Assembly (NCBI GenBank): GCA_965368335.1
Contig: CBDUMN010000063.1
Location: forward strand, 1 to 19,841
Length of the DNA stretch: 19,841 nucleotides
Direction: 5' to 3'
Source of the DNA: CBDUMN01 sp965368335
GTDB taxonomy: Bacteria > Pseudomonadota > Alphaproteobacteria > Rhodospirillales > JAPHRK01
Shown: piece by piece, positions 13,417 to 19,841 of the stretch
Numbering within the stretch: the stretch's first letter is position 1
How the letters are laid out: each line of letters begins with the position of its first letter
Program-made: the position numbers and the translations under genes
The notes under the pieces: generated by a model
The model's database searches: none
Told to the model about the DNA's origin: nothing
Seen by the model: only the letters and a program-made list of their open reading frames with translations

Positions 13417-14388
13417 ATGCCGCCGGTTTCCCCTAAGCTATTGAAAATGGCTGAGCTTCCAGGAGTAGGAAAACTCCTGGGAGGCGCTTTTGGCATGAAC
13501 CGGCTGCGTAAAAAATTTATCCCGGCGGAAACGGCTGCGGAAGCGGTCGAGGTGGCTATTGACCTTTGTGATCAAGGGTTTCGTGCGGGGCTTTACCATC
13601 TTTGCGATGATGTGACAGATAGCAACACTATCGGTGATAGTCGCGCCCAGAGCATTGAAGCGATGAAGCTTCTTAATGAAGCCGGTCTCGATATCGTTGT
13701 TTACAAGGGGGTCCGCCAGTTGGGATTTGGCGCCTTCAAGGATGTTGCAAAGCGCAATCTGGTGGCGGTCGCTGATCGGTTGATGCGTGAAGCGGGCGAT
13801 CAAACGGCCAACTATGAAACGCGTCTCACTCTGTCGCGCAAGCGCAACGAGGTCGATCCCGAGGCCCTGGGACCCCGGCGGCACCATCTGGTGCTCGAAG
13901 CCGAGGATATGGGTGTAATCCGGGGCTTGCTCGGCCTTCATGGCTATCTGGCGCGCAATGCGGTTTCCGTGGTTGCCTCTGTCTATGCAGCCATGGTTGA
14001 GTCGGAGACCGATCTCATGGCCTTGATTGCGGGGCGGGCGGATATTCGCCTTTGCCTGACGACCCTCGAATATAAAGATGCCGAGGTTTATGACGAAGAC
14101 ACCATCCCGGGAAATTACGAAGTTTTGATCGAGACCCTGCTTTCCGAAGAGGCGGCGATCAATGGGGTCTATCCCATCTTTCATGTCACCGACCTCGAGT
14201 GGGCCGAGCTGATTAAAGAAAATATCGACCAGGACGACTGGGAACCGGGGAGCTATGAGTTTGAAGTGCCCTATGGCCTGGGTAACGGCTTGGCTGAATC
14301 TTTACGGGACGAAGGGCATCGGGTACGGATTGTCGTGCCGTTCGGCAGGGAATGGTTGGGGTATGCCGAGCGCTATCTCGTCACGTAG
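13417..14388 (+). CDS. Proline dehydrogenase-like protein, catalytic residues degenerate
   Basis: This 323-residue protein aligns with the PRODH TIM barrel. Recognisable landmarks include an EAEDMG segment (161-166, for the family's MEDH), YGLGNGLAESL (286-296, for the LYGIRRDLQ region) and RIVVPFGREWLGYAERYL (304-321, for VYLPYGRDWYAYFSRRI). Several residues that bind proline or flavin in characterised enzymes are missing. The paired Arg-Arg near the C terminus is Glu-Arg (318-319), and the barrel-strand VKGAY motif reads LCLTTLEYKD. It is therefore probably a divergent member with another substrate, or no catalysis. The ATG follows GGAGA (13406-13410) by 6 nt. It lies 79 nt after glcF on the same strand, so it may be read from the glc operon. 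Its stop is 9 nt from the convergent gapR stop. Confidence 0.72.
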   Translation: MPPVSPKLLKMAELPGVGKLLGGAFGMNRLRKKFIPAETAAEAVEVAIDLCDQGFRAGLYHLCDDVTDSNTIGDSRAQSIEAMKLLNEAGLDIVVYKGVRQLGFGAFKDVAKRNLVAVADRLMREAGDQTANYETRLTLSRKRNEVDPEALGPRRHHLVLEAEDMGVIRGLLGLHGYLARNAVSVVASVYAAMVESETDLMALIAGRADIRLCLTTLEYKDAEVYDEDTIPGNYEVLIETLLSEEAAINGVYPIFHVTDLEWAELIKENIDQDDWEPGSYEFEVPYGLGNGLAESLRDEGHRVRIVVPFGREWLGYAERYLVT

Positions 14389-14397
14389 GGATTGATT

Positions 14398-14643
14398 CTA
14401 GATCATATCCAGTGCGTGCTTGTAGAGGTCGAGGATTTCCTCCTGCTCGGCCCGATCAGATGCATCCATCTTGCGCAGCCGGACAACCTGCCGCATGACC
14501 TTGACATCGAAGCCGGCGCTCTTGGCTTCGGCGTAAACGTCTTTGATATCGTCGGCGATGCCTTTTTTCTCTTCTTCCAAACGCTCAATGCGTTCGACGA
14601 AAGATTTTAAACGGTCCGATGCGATGCCGCCTACGTCAGTCAT
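14398..14643 (-). CDS. gapR: GapR-family DNA-binding protein (DUF2312)
   Basis: This 81-residue protein closely matches Caulobacter GapR. It has a coiled-coil helix rich in Glu/Lys (RLKSFVERIERLEEEK), then VYAEAKSAGFDVKVMRQVVRLRK at about 36-58, then EEILDLYKHAL at the end. GapR is a nucleoid-associated protein of alphaproteobacteria. It encloses overtwisted AT-rich DNA as a tetramer and stimulates type II topoisomerases ahead of replication and transcription. The predicted start (ATG 14643) has AAGGA about 9-10 nt upstream on the minus strand. It is convergent with the PRODH-like gene, only 9 nt separating the stops, with no visible terminator between. Confidence 0.95.
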   Translation of the reverse strand: MTDVGGIASDRLKSFVERIERLEEEKKGIADDIKDVYAEAKSAGFDVKVMRQVVRLRKMDASDRAEQEEILDLYKHALDMI

Positions 14644-14663
14644 TAACCAAATCCTTGAACTCT

Positions 14664-14689
14664 GGAACTAAACTACCCGATAATCCGTT
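14664..14689 (+). promoter_or_regulatory. EcfG-type general-stress promoter (GGAAC-N17-CGTT)
   Basis: GGAAC at 14664-14668, exactly 17 bp, and CGTT at 14686-14689 match the established consensus of the alphaproteobacterial stress sigma factor EcfG (PhyR-NepR-EcfG pathway). A transcript would begin near 14696, some 90 nt before the receiver-HPt gene at 14789, on the same strand. I checked the other intergenic GGAAC sites in the window and found no CGTT at 16-17 bp after them. Confidence 0.6.
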
Positions 14690-14788
14690 TCGATGCGGAA
14701 GATAGCCGGTGGATTGGTGGGGCGCAAGAGAGCTGCGCGTCGACGGTGACTAAAGGGACTTGTTGGGGCTTTTTTTAGTGGGTATCAG

Positions 14789-15850
14789 GTGACTGTATAT
14801 AGCTTCGAGCGGCTTTCCATCTTGTTGGTGGAAGACAATCAATACATCAGGCATACCGTTGAAGATCTTCTCCGGTATTTTGAATTCGGTAAGATTGTTT
14901 CCGCCCAGAACGGTCAGGAAGCGATTGAAATTCTAAGCACATCGGCAATTTCCGGCGCGCCGGGGCTTGGCTTCGATATCGTCCTTTCCGATTTGATCAT
15001 GAGTCCGATCAACGGTCTGCTTTTGACCCGCTGGGTCCGCAACGCCAAAAACTCGCCCAATCGCTTTATGCCGGTTATTCTGCTGAGTGGTGCGGCCGAC
15101 GACGAGTATGTTTCGGCGGCCCGTGATCTGGGGGCGACGGAATTTCTGGCTAAGCCGTTCTCGGCGGAATCCGTCTATAAGCGGGTGTTGGAGGTTGTCG
15201 ATTACCCCAGGCAAATTATTGCAACCCACACCTATTTTGGGCCTGATCGGCGTCGGCGCAGCGGTACCTATGATAAAGCTTCCGAGCGACGGAAAAATAC
15301 CGATAAGGACATGACCATCGTCTATTCGGAGAAAAAGACGGTGAAACCAAAGGAAGAATCCGATGTTTGGTGCTTCCGTTTGCCTAACTATTTAAAAGAC
15401 AAGGTTGGGGGCATGGGATCGGCGAAGGGCGGCGAAATGCCCATGGCGATTCTTGAAAAGGCTGAAGAAAAACTGGAACGTAAGAAACTCGATTTTGCCG
15501 ATTGGGCGCTCAAATATCTGTCCGAATTATCCAATCTTTGCGCCGATGCCCTGATGAAGCCCGGACGTAGGTCTGCTCATTTCGAGAAAATTCATCTGCT
15601 TGCCCATGAGTTGCGGGGGCAAGGGGGGACTTTTGGTTATCCCTTGATCACCCATGTCGCCAAGATGCTTTATGAGATCACTCATGAACACTGCCGTGAG
15701 GATGACAACGCGGTTGAAATCGTCAAGGCCCATATCGATACCATGCGGGTGGTGATTCGTGACCGGGTTTCCGGCGATGGTGGGGCCATCGGTAAGGAAC
15801 TGATTGCCGGAATCCAGCAGGCCATCGATAAGAACTCCACGATTGGTTGA
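14789..15850 (+). CDS. Response regulator with C-terminal HPt-like domain
   Basis: This 353-residue signalling protein starts with a receiver domain (about 8-135): acidic pocket Glu15-Asp16, phosphoacceptor Asp68 (VLSDLIM), switch Ser100 and Lys122 (AKPF). A charged linker follows, containing YFGPDRRRR (149-157) and many Lys/Glu residues. The C-terminal helical part (about 222-345) carries AHELRGQGGTFGYP, the HxLRG pattern of histidine-phosphotransfer domains, with His273 as the likely phospho-site. Receiver plus HPt in one chain suggests a phosphorelay intermediate without a kinase or DNA-binding output. Start is GTG 14789; the ribosome site is weak. An EcfG-type promoter lies 100 bp upstream. 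A stand-alone receiver gene follows 100 bp downstream and may be a relay partner. Confidence 0.85.
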   Translation: MTVYSFERLSILLVEDNQYIRHTVEDLLRYFEFGKIVSAQNGQEAIEILSTSAISGAPGLGFDIVLSDLIMSPINGLLLTRWVRNAKNSPNRFMPVILLSGAADDEYVSAARDLGATEFLAKPFSAESVYKRVLEVVDYPRQIIATHTYFGPDRRRRSGTYDKASERRKNTDKDMTIVYSEKKTVKPKEESDVWCFRLPNYLKDKVGGMGSAKGGEMPMAILEKAEEKLERKKLDFADWALKYLSELSNLCADALMKPGRRSAHFEKIHLLAHELRGQGGTFGYPLITHVAKMLYEITHEHCREDDNAVEIVKAHIDTMRVVIRDRVSGDGGAIGKELIAGIQQAIDKNSTIG

Positions 15851-15950
15851 TTATCCGCCTAAACCATAAGTCGATGATCTTTCTTTTTCGCACTCGCGGA
15901 TTGCGTATATATCATTGGTTGTGTATTCTCGGGTTCTTCTCTGATTTGGG

Positions 15951-16364
15951 ATGCGCTTGGTGTTTCTGGATAAGCAAGAACCCTATATTCTTTTTGTCGA
16001 AGATCAGCCGGATATTCGGGACGCCTTCGTGTTGTCGTTTCGAGGCCGTGGCTGTCAGGTTATCTCTGTTGCCAGTGGCGAAGAGGCATTGGAAAAAGTG
16101 AGTCATTTGCCATCGCTTCCGCAGGCCATTGTAAGCGATTTTTGCTTAGGCGATGACGAAACCGGGCTAGAGGTTATTGCGTCTGTCCGCTCGGCCTTAG
16201 GCGCGACTGTGCCAAGCGTTCTGCTCTCCGGCGACACTAGTCCCGATACTTTGAAACAGCTTTATGATGGCAATGTTCAATGCAGTGATGTCGCCGTGCT
16301 TCACAAGCCGGTTCGGTATGCCGATGTCCGCGAAGCCATTGAAAGTCTGGGCGTAGCGCTTTAA
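15951..16364 (+). CDS. Single-domain response regulator (receiver only)
   Basis: This 137-residue protein is a CheY-like receiver with nothing attached. It has acidic residues Glu17-Asp18, phosphoacceptor Asp63 (IVSDFCLGDDETG), Ser93 in VLLSGDTS and Lys119 in HKPV. The LSGDTS and DFCLGDDETGLEVI wording is most like receiver domains attached to hybrid histidine kinases, so it may shuttle phosphate or bind a partner. It lies 100 bp after the receiver-HPt gene on the same strand. A TATATA-rich stretch near 15906-15911 could be part of its own promoter, but I see no good -35. Its stop is 17 nt from the convergent YbdK-family gene, with no terminator visible between. Confidence 0.88.
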   Translation: MRLVFLDKQEPYILFVEDQPDIRDAFVLSFRGRGCQVISVASGEEALEKVSHLPSLPQAIVSDFCLGDDETGLEVIASVRSALGATVPSVLLSGDTSPDTLKQLYDGNVQCSDVAVLHKPVRYADVREAIESLGVAL

Positions 16365-16381
16365 ATCAATAAGCTCAGAGA

Positions 16382-17518
16382 TCAAAGGCCGTCGAGCGTT
16401 TGGAAGGTCAGGCAATCGACCACGCCTTTCAGTGCGTCTTCATGGCTGCCGCCTTTCTTGCGGACTGAGTTGTATTTCTTCTGCTGAAGATGTGCGCTTG
16501 TGCCGTTTTCAATGATAAGACGGGCCGCCATGATTTCTTCGGTGCAGCCGAGCGCCTCTGCGTCTTCTTTGACCATGTCGAGGAGTTCGTCCAACAAGTC
16601 TGCGCAGGAAACAATCTCTCCCTTGCCAAAATCGACCAGTCCTTCATCCATCCCATAGCGCTGAGCGCGCCAGCGGTTTTCCTCGATTAACATATGGGCG
16701 TATTGCCGCCAGCGTTGATTGGAGCGGCGGAGTCGGTAGAGCATGCGGAGAATACAAACATAAAGCGCGGCGATGGCGGCGGCGTGGTCAAGCCGTGTGC
16801 AGACGTCGGTGATCCGCATTTCCAGGGTCGGGAACTTAACGCTCGGTCGCACGTCCCACCAAATCATACTTGCATCATCGATCAATCCGGCCATCTCCAG
16901 CACTTTTACATGACGGCTGTATTCCTGATAGGAGGCAAAGCTTTGAGGGAGGCCGGTGCGCGGCAGTTCGCTGAAAATGGCCAGTCGATAAGACTTCAGG
17001 CCCGTGTCCTCGCCGCGCCAGAATGGCGAGGAGGTTGAAAGGGCGAGGAGATGGGGCAAAAAATAGGTAACCTGATTCATCAGGTCGATGCGCAGTTCCT
17101 CGTCTTCTATTCCTACATGGACGTGCATACCCGAAATAACCAACCGGCGGGCGACGGCTTGAAGGTTTTTCGCCAGTGTGTGGTAACGGGCTTTATCGGT
17201 GTGCTTGAGGTCTTCCCACTGGGCGAAGGGGTGGGTTGAGGAAGCGATTGGGGCAAGGCCGTAGTTTCCGGCAATTTCGGCCACTAGTTTGCGAAGGTCG
17301 CGCAACTGGCCCTTCGCTTCGCCGACGGTATTGCAGACGGATGTTCCCACTTCAACTTGCGATCTCAGAAACTCAGGCCGCACATGCTCCGGCATGGCTG
17401 TCTCGAAGTCTTTGAGCATCTGTTCGGGAGGATCGGCGAGGTCGCGCGTTTCCTTATCGACGAGTAGATATTCTTCCTCGATCCCGACGGTCCATGGCGG
17501 CTCTTTGAATAAGGACAT
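16382..17518 (-). CDS. ybdK: Carboxylate-amine ligase, YbdK/GCS2 family
   Basis: This 378-residue protein is an ATP-grasp-like glutamate-cysteine ligase type 2 homologue. The family signature TVGIEEEY is at 10-17, SQVEVGT at 53-59, STHPF at 94-98 and SGMHVHVG at 129-136; the last two are the substrate- and metal-binding loops. E. coli YbdK has weak gamma-glutamylcysteine ligase activity, but its true substrate is unsettled, so the reaction here is uncertain. Length is standard (about 370-380). It starts 2 nt after the stop of the N-formylglutamate amidohydrolase-like gene, with GGAG inside that gene as ribosome site. The two are therefore one operon, and both act on amino-acid-like carboxylates. 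Confidence 0.9.
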   Translation of the reverse strand: MSLFKEPPWTVGIEEEYLLVDKETRDLADPPEQMLKDFETAMPEHVRPEFLRSQVEVGTSVCNTVGEAKGQLRDLRKLVAEIAGNYGLAPIASSTHPFAQWEDLKHTDKARYHTLAKNLQAVARRLVISGMHVHVGIEDEELRIDLMNQVTYFLPHLLALSTSSPFWRGEDTGLKSYRLAIFSELPRTGLPQSFASYQEYSRHVKVLEMAGLIDDASMIWWDVRPSVKFPTLEMRITDVCTRLDHAAAIAALYVCILRMLYRLRRSNQRWRQYAHMLIEENRWRAQRYGMDEGLVDFGKGEIVSCADLLDELLDMVKEDAEALGCTEEIMAARLIIENGTSAHLQQKKYNSVRKKGGSHEDALKGVVDCLTFQTLDGL

Positions 17519-17520
17519 CT

Positions 17521-18327
17521 CTAAAAATGCTCCACATGGTGCAGTCCTTCACGGGACAGTGCATCTTCGAGTGCGTCGCCGAGCAGCTTTGCCCAGGCCT
17601 TAACCCCTTCAGCGTCTGAAATCAGGTCCTGCCTGATTTCAATGGCGGCGTTGGGGAGTCCTGCAGCCAACCCATGACGGTCAATGGAGTAAGCCAACTG
17701 CTTGCCGTCGTAGGGTTCATTGTCGCCAATATGGAGATGTGAGTGCTGGCGGAGATGTTCAATCATTGGCAGGGCGATACGTGGGTCGCGGTTCCACAAT
17801 ATTCCCGCATCCCAGGGGCGTGCGCGTCCCATCATGACGGGGGTGAAGCTGTGGATGGAGAAAAGCGCTGGAGGGCCTGAATTTCGCATCACATGGGCCA
17901 TGCCATCGGAAATCGCCTGATGGTAAGGATGGGCGAAAACTTCGGCGCGGGCGACCTGTTCTTCCTCGCTCAAGTTTCGGTTGCCGGGGATGGGATTGCC
18001 ATCGCTTTCTTCGGGGATGGAAGCCGGATCGCCCGGCGCTCGATTGACGTCAATAACGAGACGGGAAAACCGGGTGAAAAAGGCCTGACAGTCGAGCCTT
18101 TCGGCAACCAGCCGTGTGACTTCCGCCGCGCCGATATCCCAGGCAATGTGTTGGGTGAGAAGATCGTTGTTGAGCCCCAGTTTTCCCATAGTCCGCGGTA
18201 TCTTATTGTCCGCGTGATCGCAGATCAGCACTAAGGGCGTTTCGCCTTCAGGGTTAATCTGCTGAAAAACCGGGCCTTCGTCTTCTTCCAGGAAGCGTTC
18301 CCATCCGTCGGGCATTGGTTTGATCAT
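17521..18327 (-). CDS. N-formylglutamate amidohydrolase family protein
   Basis: This 268-residue protein belongs to the N-formylglutamate amidohydrolase (FGase/HutG-like) family, zinc hydrolases that release formate from N-formylglutamate or act on related N-acyl amino acids. Landmarks are CDHADNKIP (36-44, a metal/substrate loop), DIGA (64-67), FSRLVIDVNR (87-96), SIHSFTP (157-163) and IEIRQDLI near the C terminus. No histidine-utilisation genes lie nearby, so a role in Hut is not supported. Its partner is the downstream YbdK-type ligase, with a 2-nt gap. The pair may make and break an amide of a glutamate-like compound; that is inference. The start at 18327 has only a weak ribosome site, and ATG 18315 is an alternative. 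Confidence 0.87.
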   Translation of the reverse strand: MIKPMPDGWERFLEEDEGPVFQQINPEGETPLVLICDHADNKIPRTMGKLGLNNDLLTQHIAWDIGAAEVTRLVAERLDCQAFFTRFSRLVIDVNRAPGDPASIPEESDGNPIPGNRNLSEEEQVARAEVFAHPYHQAISDGMAHVMRNSGPPALFSIHSFTPVMMGRARPWDAGILWNRDPRIALPMIEHLRQHSHLHIGDNEPYDGKQLAYSIDRHGLAAGLPNAAIEIRQDLISDAEGVKAWAKLLGDALEDALSREGLHHVEHF

Positions 18328-18409
18328 GGGGCTTTAGCTTCTCTTATGCGGCGTTTCATTGGCTTGGTTGAGAAATATAGCGTAAAAACCCATTGCTTTG
18401 CTAATACCT

Positions 18410-18425
18410 TAGGGTCCTGACCCTA
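18410..18425. promoter_or_regulatory. Palindromic operator-like site before the EamA exporter
   Basis: TAGGGTC-CT-GACCCTA is a perfect inverted repeat of two 7-bp arms around a 2-bp centre. It ends 13 bp before the exporter's ATG and lies about 80 bp from the divergent amidohydrolase start. Its shape suits a dimeric regulator binding DNA. In RNA its 2-nt loop would make a poor hairpin. No bound protein can be named from sequence alone. Confidence 0.5.
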
Positions 18426-18438
18426 GCGCATTGGAACT

Positions 18439-19350
18439 ATGGGGCAAGTAGACGGTATGAGCGACGGAACGGTGGAGAATAAAGGCGCCAATGCGGCGCT
18501 TCCCGCCTTATTTATGGGCGCCGTGGCGATTGCGTTTGCCCCAATTTTTGTCCGCTTGAGCGAGATTGGTCCCGTGGGGTCGGCCTTTTATCGGGTGCTG
18601 TTGGCGGTGCCCGTTCTTATGGTTTTGATGGCTGCCGAAGGGCGCAGCCCAAAGAAGCCGCAACGCCCCAAAACGCTATCGGATTTCGGTCAGTTGGCTT
18701 TGGTTGGGTTCTTTTTTGCCGGCGATCTCGCTTTTTGGCATTGGTCGATCCTCAAGACATCGGTGGCCAATGCGACGTTGCTGGCCAATTTTGCACCTAT
18801 CTTCGTCACCCTTGCGGGGTTCCTGTTGTTCAAAGAACGGTTCTCTCGCACCTTTTTAATCGGCATGGCCTTGGCGATCCTTGGGGCTTTTATTTTGATG
18901 GGCGACAGTGTCGCCTTCAGACCGGAACGAATTCTGGGTGATGTCCTTGGCGTAATCACGGCAATTTTCTATGCAGGTTACATTCTTTCCGTGGGAAGGC
19001 TTCGTGGGCGGTTTTCGACGGCTACTATCATGGCTTGGAGCAGCGTGGTTATGGCGGCGCTTCTTCTACCTGTCGCTTTAATGATGGGCGAAAGTCTCGT
19101 TGTGGAAAGCGCCTACGGTTGGGCGATTCTTTTTGGTTTGGCATGGATTTCCCATGTTGGTGGGCAGGGAATGATCGCTTATGCCCTGGCCCATTTACCT
19201 GCCGCTTTTTCTTCCGTAGGCCTATTATTGCAACCGGCGACGGCGGCTGTTCTTGCTTGGTTGCTGTTTGATGAAGCCTTAGGCTGGACGCAGGCAGCCG
19301 GAGGTTTGGTTATTCTGACGGGAATCTTTCTTGCCCGACGCGGAAGCTGA
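18439..19350 (+). CDS. EamA-family (DMT) transporter
   Basis: This 303-residue inner-membrane protein has about ten hydrophobic helices arranged as two EamA repeats, the first around residues 22-152 and the second around 170-300. It has the charged/basic N terminus typical of drug/metabolite transporters, and hallmark FAPIFVRLSE and ANFAPIFVTLAGFLLFKER segments; the latter is the end of helix 4 of the first repeat. The C-terminal repeat contains LLLQPATAAVLAWLLFDE. Such proteins usually export amino acids or metabolites; the substrate is not predictable. ATG 18439 is taken as start, with ATG 18457 an alternative. It is divergent from the amidohydrolase operon and has a palindrome directly upstream. 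Confidence 0.9.
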   Translation: MGQVDGMSDGTVENKGANAALPALFMGAVAIAFAPIFVRLSEIGPVGSAFYRVLLAVPVLMVLMAAEGRSPKKPQRPKTLSDFGQLALVGFFFAGDLAFWHWSILKTSVANATLLANFAPIFVTLAGFLLFKERFSRTFLIGMALAILGAFILMGDSVAFRPERILGDVLGVITAIFYAGYILSVGRLRGRFSTATIMAWSSVVMAALLLPVALMMGESLVVESAYGWAILFGLAWISHVGGQGMIAYALAHLPAAFSSVGLLLQPATAAVLAWLLFDEALGWTQAAGGLVILTGIFLARRGS

Positions 19351-19371
19351 TATAGACTAGTCTGACCGCTC

Positions 19372-19400
19372 TTGACGGAGAGAACCGCACTCCATAGGTT
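19372..19400 (+). promoter_or_regulatory. Candidate promoter of the GntR-type regulator
   Basis: TTGACG (19372-19377), 17 bp and TAGGTT (19395-19400) lie in the 90-bp gap between the exporter and the regulator gene. The -35 is 5/6 to consensus and the -10 only 3/6. Transcription would start near 19407. Confidence 0.3.
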
Positions 19401-19440
19401 GTTTCCCTTTTTTGGAACTAAATGGTAGCGATTGACGCTC

Positions 19441-19841
19441 ATGACCGACGAACAACAGCAAACGCCTGAAAAGGGACAAAAGGTTTCCGAGCGGGTTGCG
19501 GGGCTGATCTTGGATCAGATATCCAACGGCGACCTGACGCCGGGACAACGCCTGCCGGGTGAAAGGCAGTTGGCTGAATCCCTTGGGGTGAGCCGGGTTT
19601 CGGTCCGGGCGGCTTTGCAGAAGTTGAAGGCGCAAGGCTTTCTCGAGGCGGTCCAGGGGGGCGGCACCCGGGTCATTTCGTCGGCTGGCGATATGGACTC
19701 GCCTTTGACGGCGCTTCTGAGAACCAACTCTGAAAACCTTCATGATTTGGCTGAAATTCGGGGTGACCTGGAGGTCTGGGCGGCGCGCAAAGCGGCAATG
19801 AACGCAACGGAAGAAGACGTGCAGCGTCTTGAGCGTGTGGT
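19441..19841 (+). CDS. GntR-family transcriptional regulator, FadR subfamily (partial, runs off right edge)
   Basis: The frame is open from ATG 19441 to the window end, giving at least 133 residues with no stop. Residues about 12-78 form the winged helix-turn-helix of GntR proteins: KVSERVAGLILDQISNGDL, then PGQRLPGERQLAESLGVSRVS, then VRAALQKLKAQGFLE and a GGGTRV wing. From about residue 105 the FCD ligand-binding domain begins with LHDLAEIRGDLEVWAARKAA, a pattern of the FadR/PdhR/LldR/GlcC group, which senses carboxylic acids. The target is not shown. Glycolate genes lie 6 kb to the left, and the beyond-edge neighbour is the more usual target. Confidence 0.9.
   Translation, partial: MTDEQQQTPEKGQKVSERVAGLILDQISNGDLTPGQRLPGERQLAESLGVSRVSVRAALQKLKAQGFLEAVQGGGTRVISSAGDMDSPLTALLRTNSENLHDLAEIRGDLEVWAARKAAMNATEEDVQRLERV

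Noticed and set aside
13459..13480. Hairpin CCAGGAGT/ACTCCTGG inside the first codons of the PRODH-like gene
   Set aside because: An 8-bp stem of this kind is expected a few times by chance in 20 kb, and it encodes an ordinary Pro-Gly-Val-Gly-Lys stretch.
13438..14184. A 248-codon minus-strand frame opposite the PRODH-like gene
   Set aside because: The plus-strand frame has a ribosome site and recognisable PRODH landmarks; the minus frame has none.
19414..19438. Second EcfG-type promoter before the GntR gene (GGAAC-N17-CGCT)
   Set aside because: The -10 has one mismatch in four and the predicted start would fall inside the coding region.

Overview
The window looks like chromosomal DNA of an alphaproteobacterium, probably a Rhodospirillales-type organism. 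Three things support this: a GapR (DUF2312) gene, a 41-residue ribosomal protein L36 of the zinc-less alphaproteobacterial kind, and a perfect EcfG-type stress promoter (GGAAC-N17-CGTT). The genus is not certain. Base composition and codon use look even throughout, and there are no transposases, integrases, tRNAs, rRNAs or CRISPR arrays.

Layout, left to right. (1) Positions 1-261 hold no supported gene. (2) fpr, a ferredoxin/flavodoxin-NADP+ reductase, lies on the minus strand at 262-1035. Its leader contains a strong terminator-type hairpin and a competing upstream arm. A 19-bp near-identical direct repeat flanks the gene. (3) oadG-oadA-oadB (1382-4602) encode a biotin-dependent, sodium-pumping oxaloacetate decarboxylase. 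(4) A convergent minus-strand gene (4655-5002) encodes a small helix-hairpin-helix protein with a tail of 31 lysines in 55 residues. (5) A long gene (5278-7896) encodes an unusual sensor/enzyme fusion: an unrecognised N-terminal module, a metallo-beta-lactamase fold, two cyclic-nucleotide-binding domains and a bacteriohemerythrin domain with a full set of diiron ligands. This is the most novel item here. (6) A SAM-dependent methyltransferase with a Lys-rich N terminus follows (8046-8984), then rpmJ with its own promoter and terminator. (7) glcDEF (9364-13337) encode the three-subunit glycolate oxidase. A proline-dehydrogenase-like gene (13417-14388), whose catalytic residues appear lost, follows on the same strand. 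(8) gapR is convergent with it. (9) Two signalling genes follow: a receiver-linker-HPt protein (14789-15850) behind the EcfG-type promoter, and a stand-alone receiver (15951-16364). (10) A minus-strand pair encodes an N-formylglutamate amidohydrolase-family protein and a YbdK-type carboxylate-amine ligase (18327 back to 16382). (11) An EamA/DMT exporter lies behind a palindromic operator-like site. (12) A FadR-subfamily GntR regulator runs off the right edge.

Functionally, the region combines C2/C4 carboxylate metabolism (glycolate oxidation, oxaloacetate decarboxylation coupled to Na+ export), NADPH/ferredoxin redox balance, and several signalling proteins, including a candidate oxygen/redox plus cyclic-nucleotide sensor. 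Most genes are ordinary housekeeping or accessory metabolism. The unusual material is the four-module fusion, the inactive-looking PRODH homologue, and several regulatory structures.
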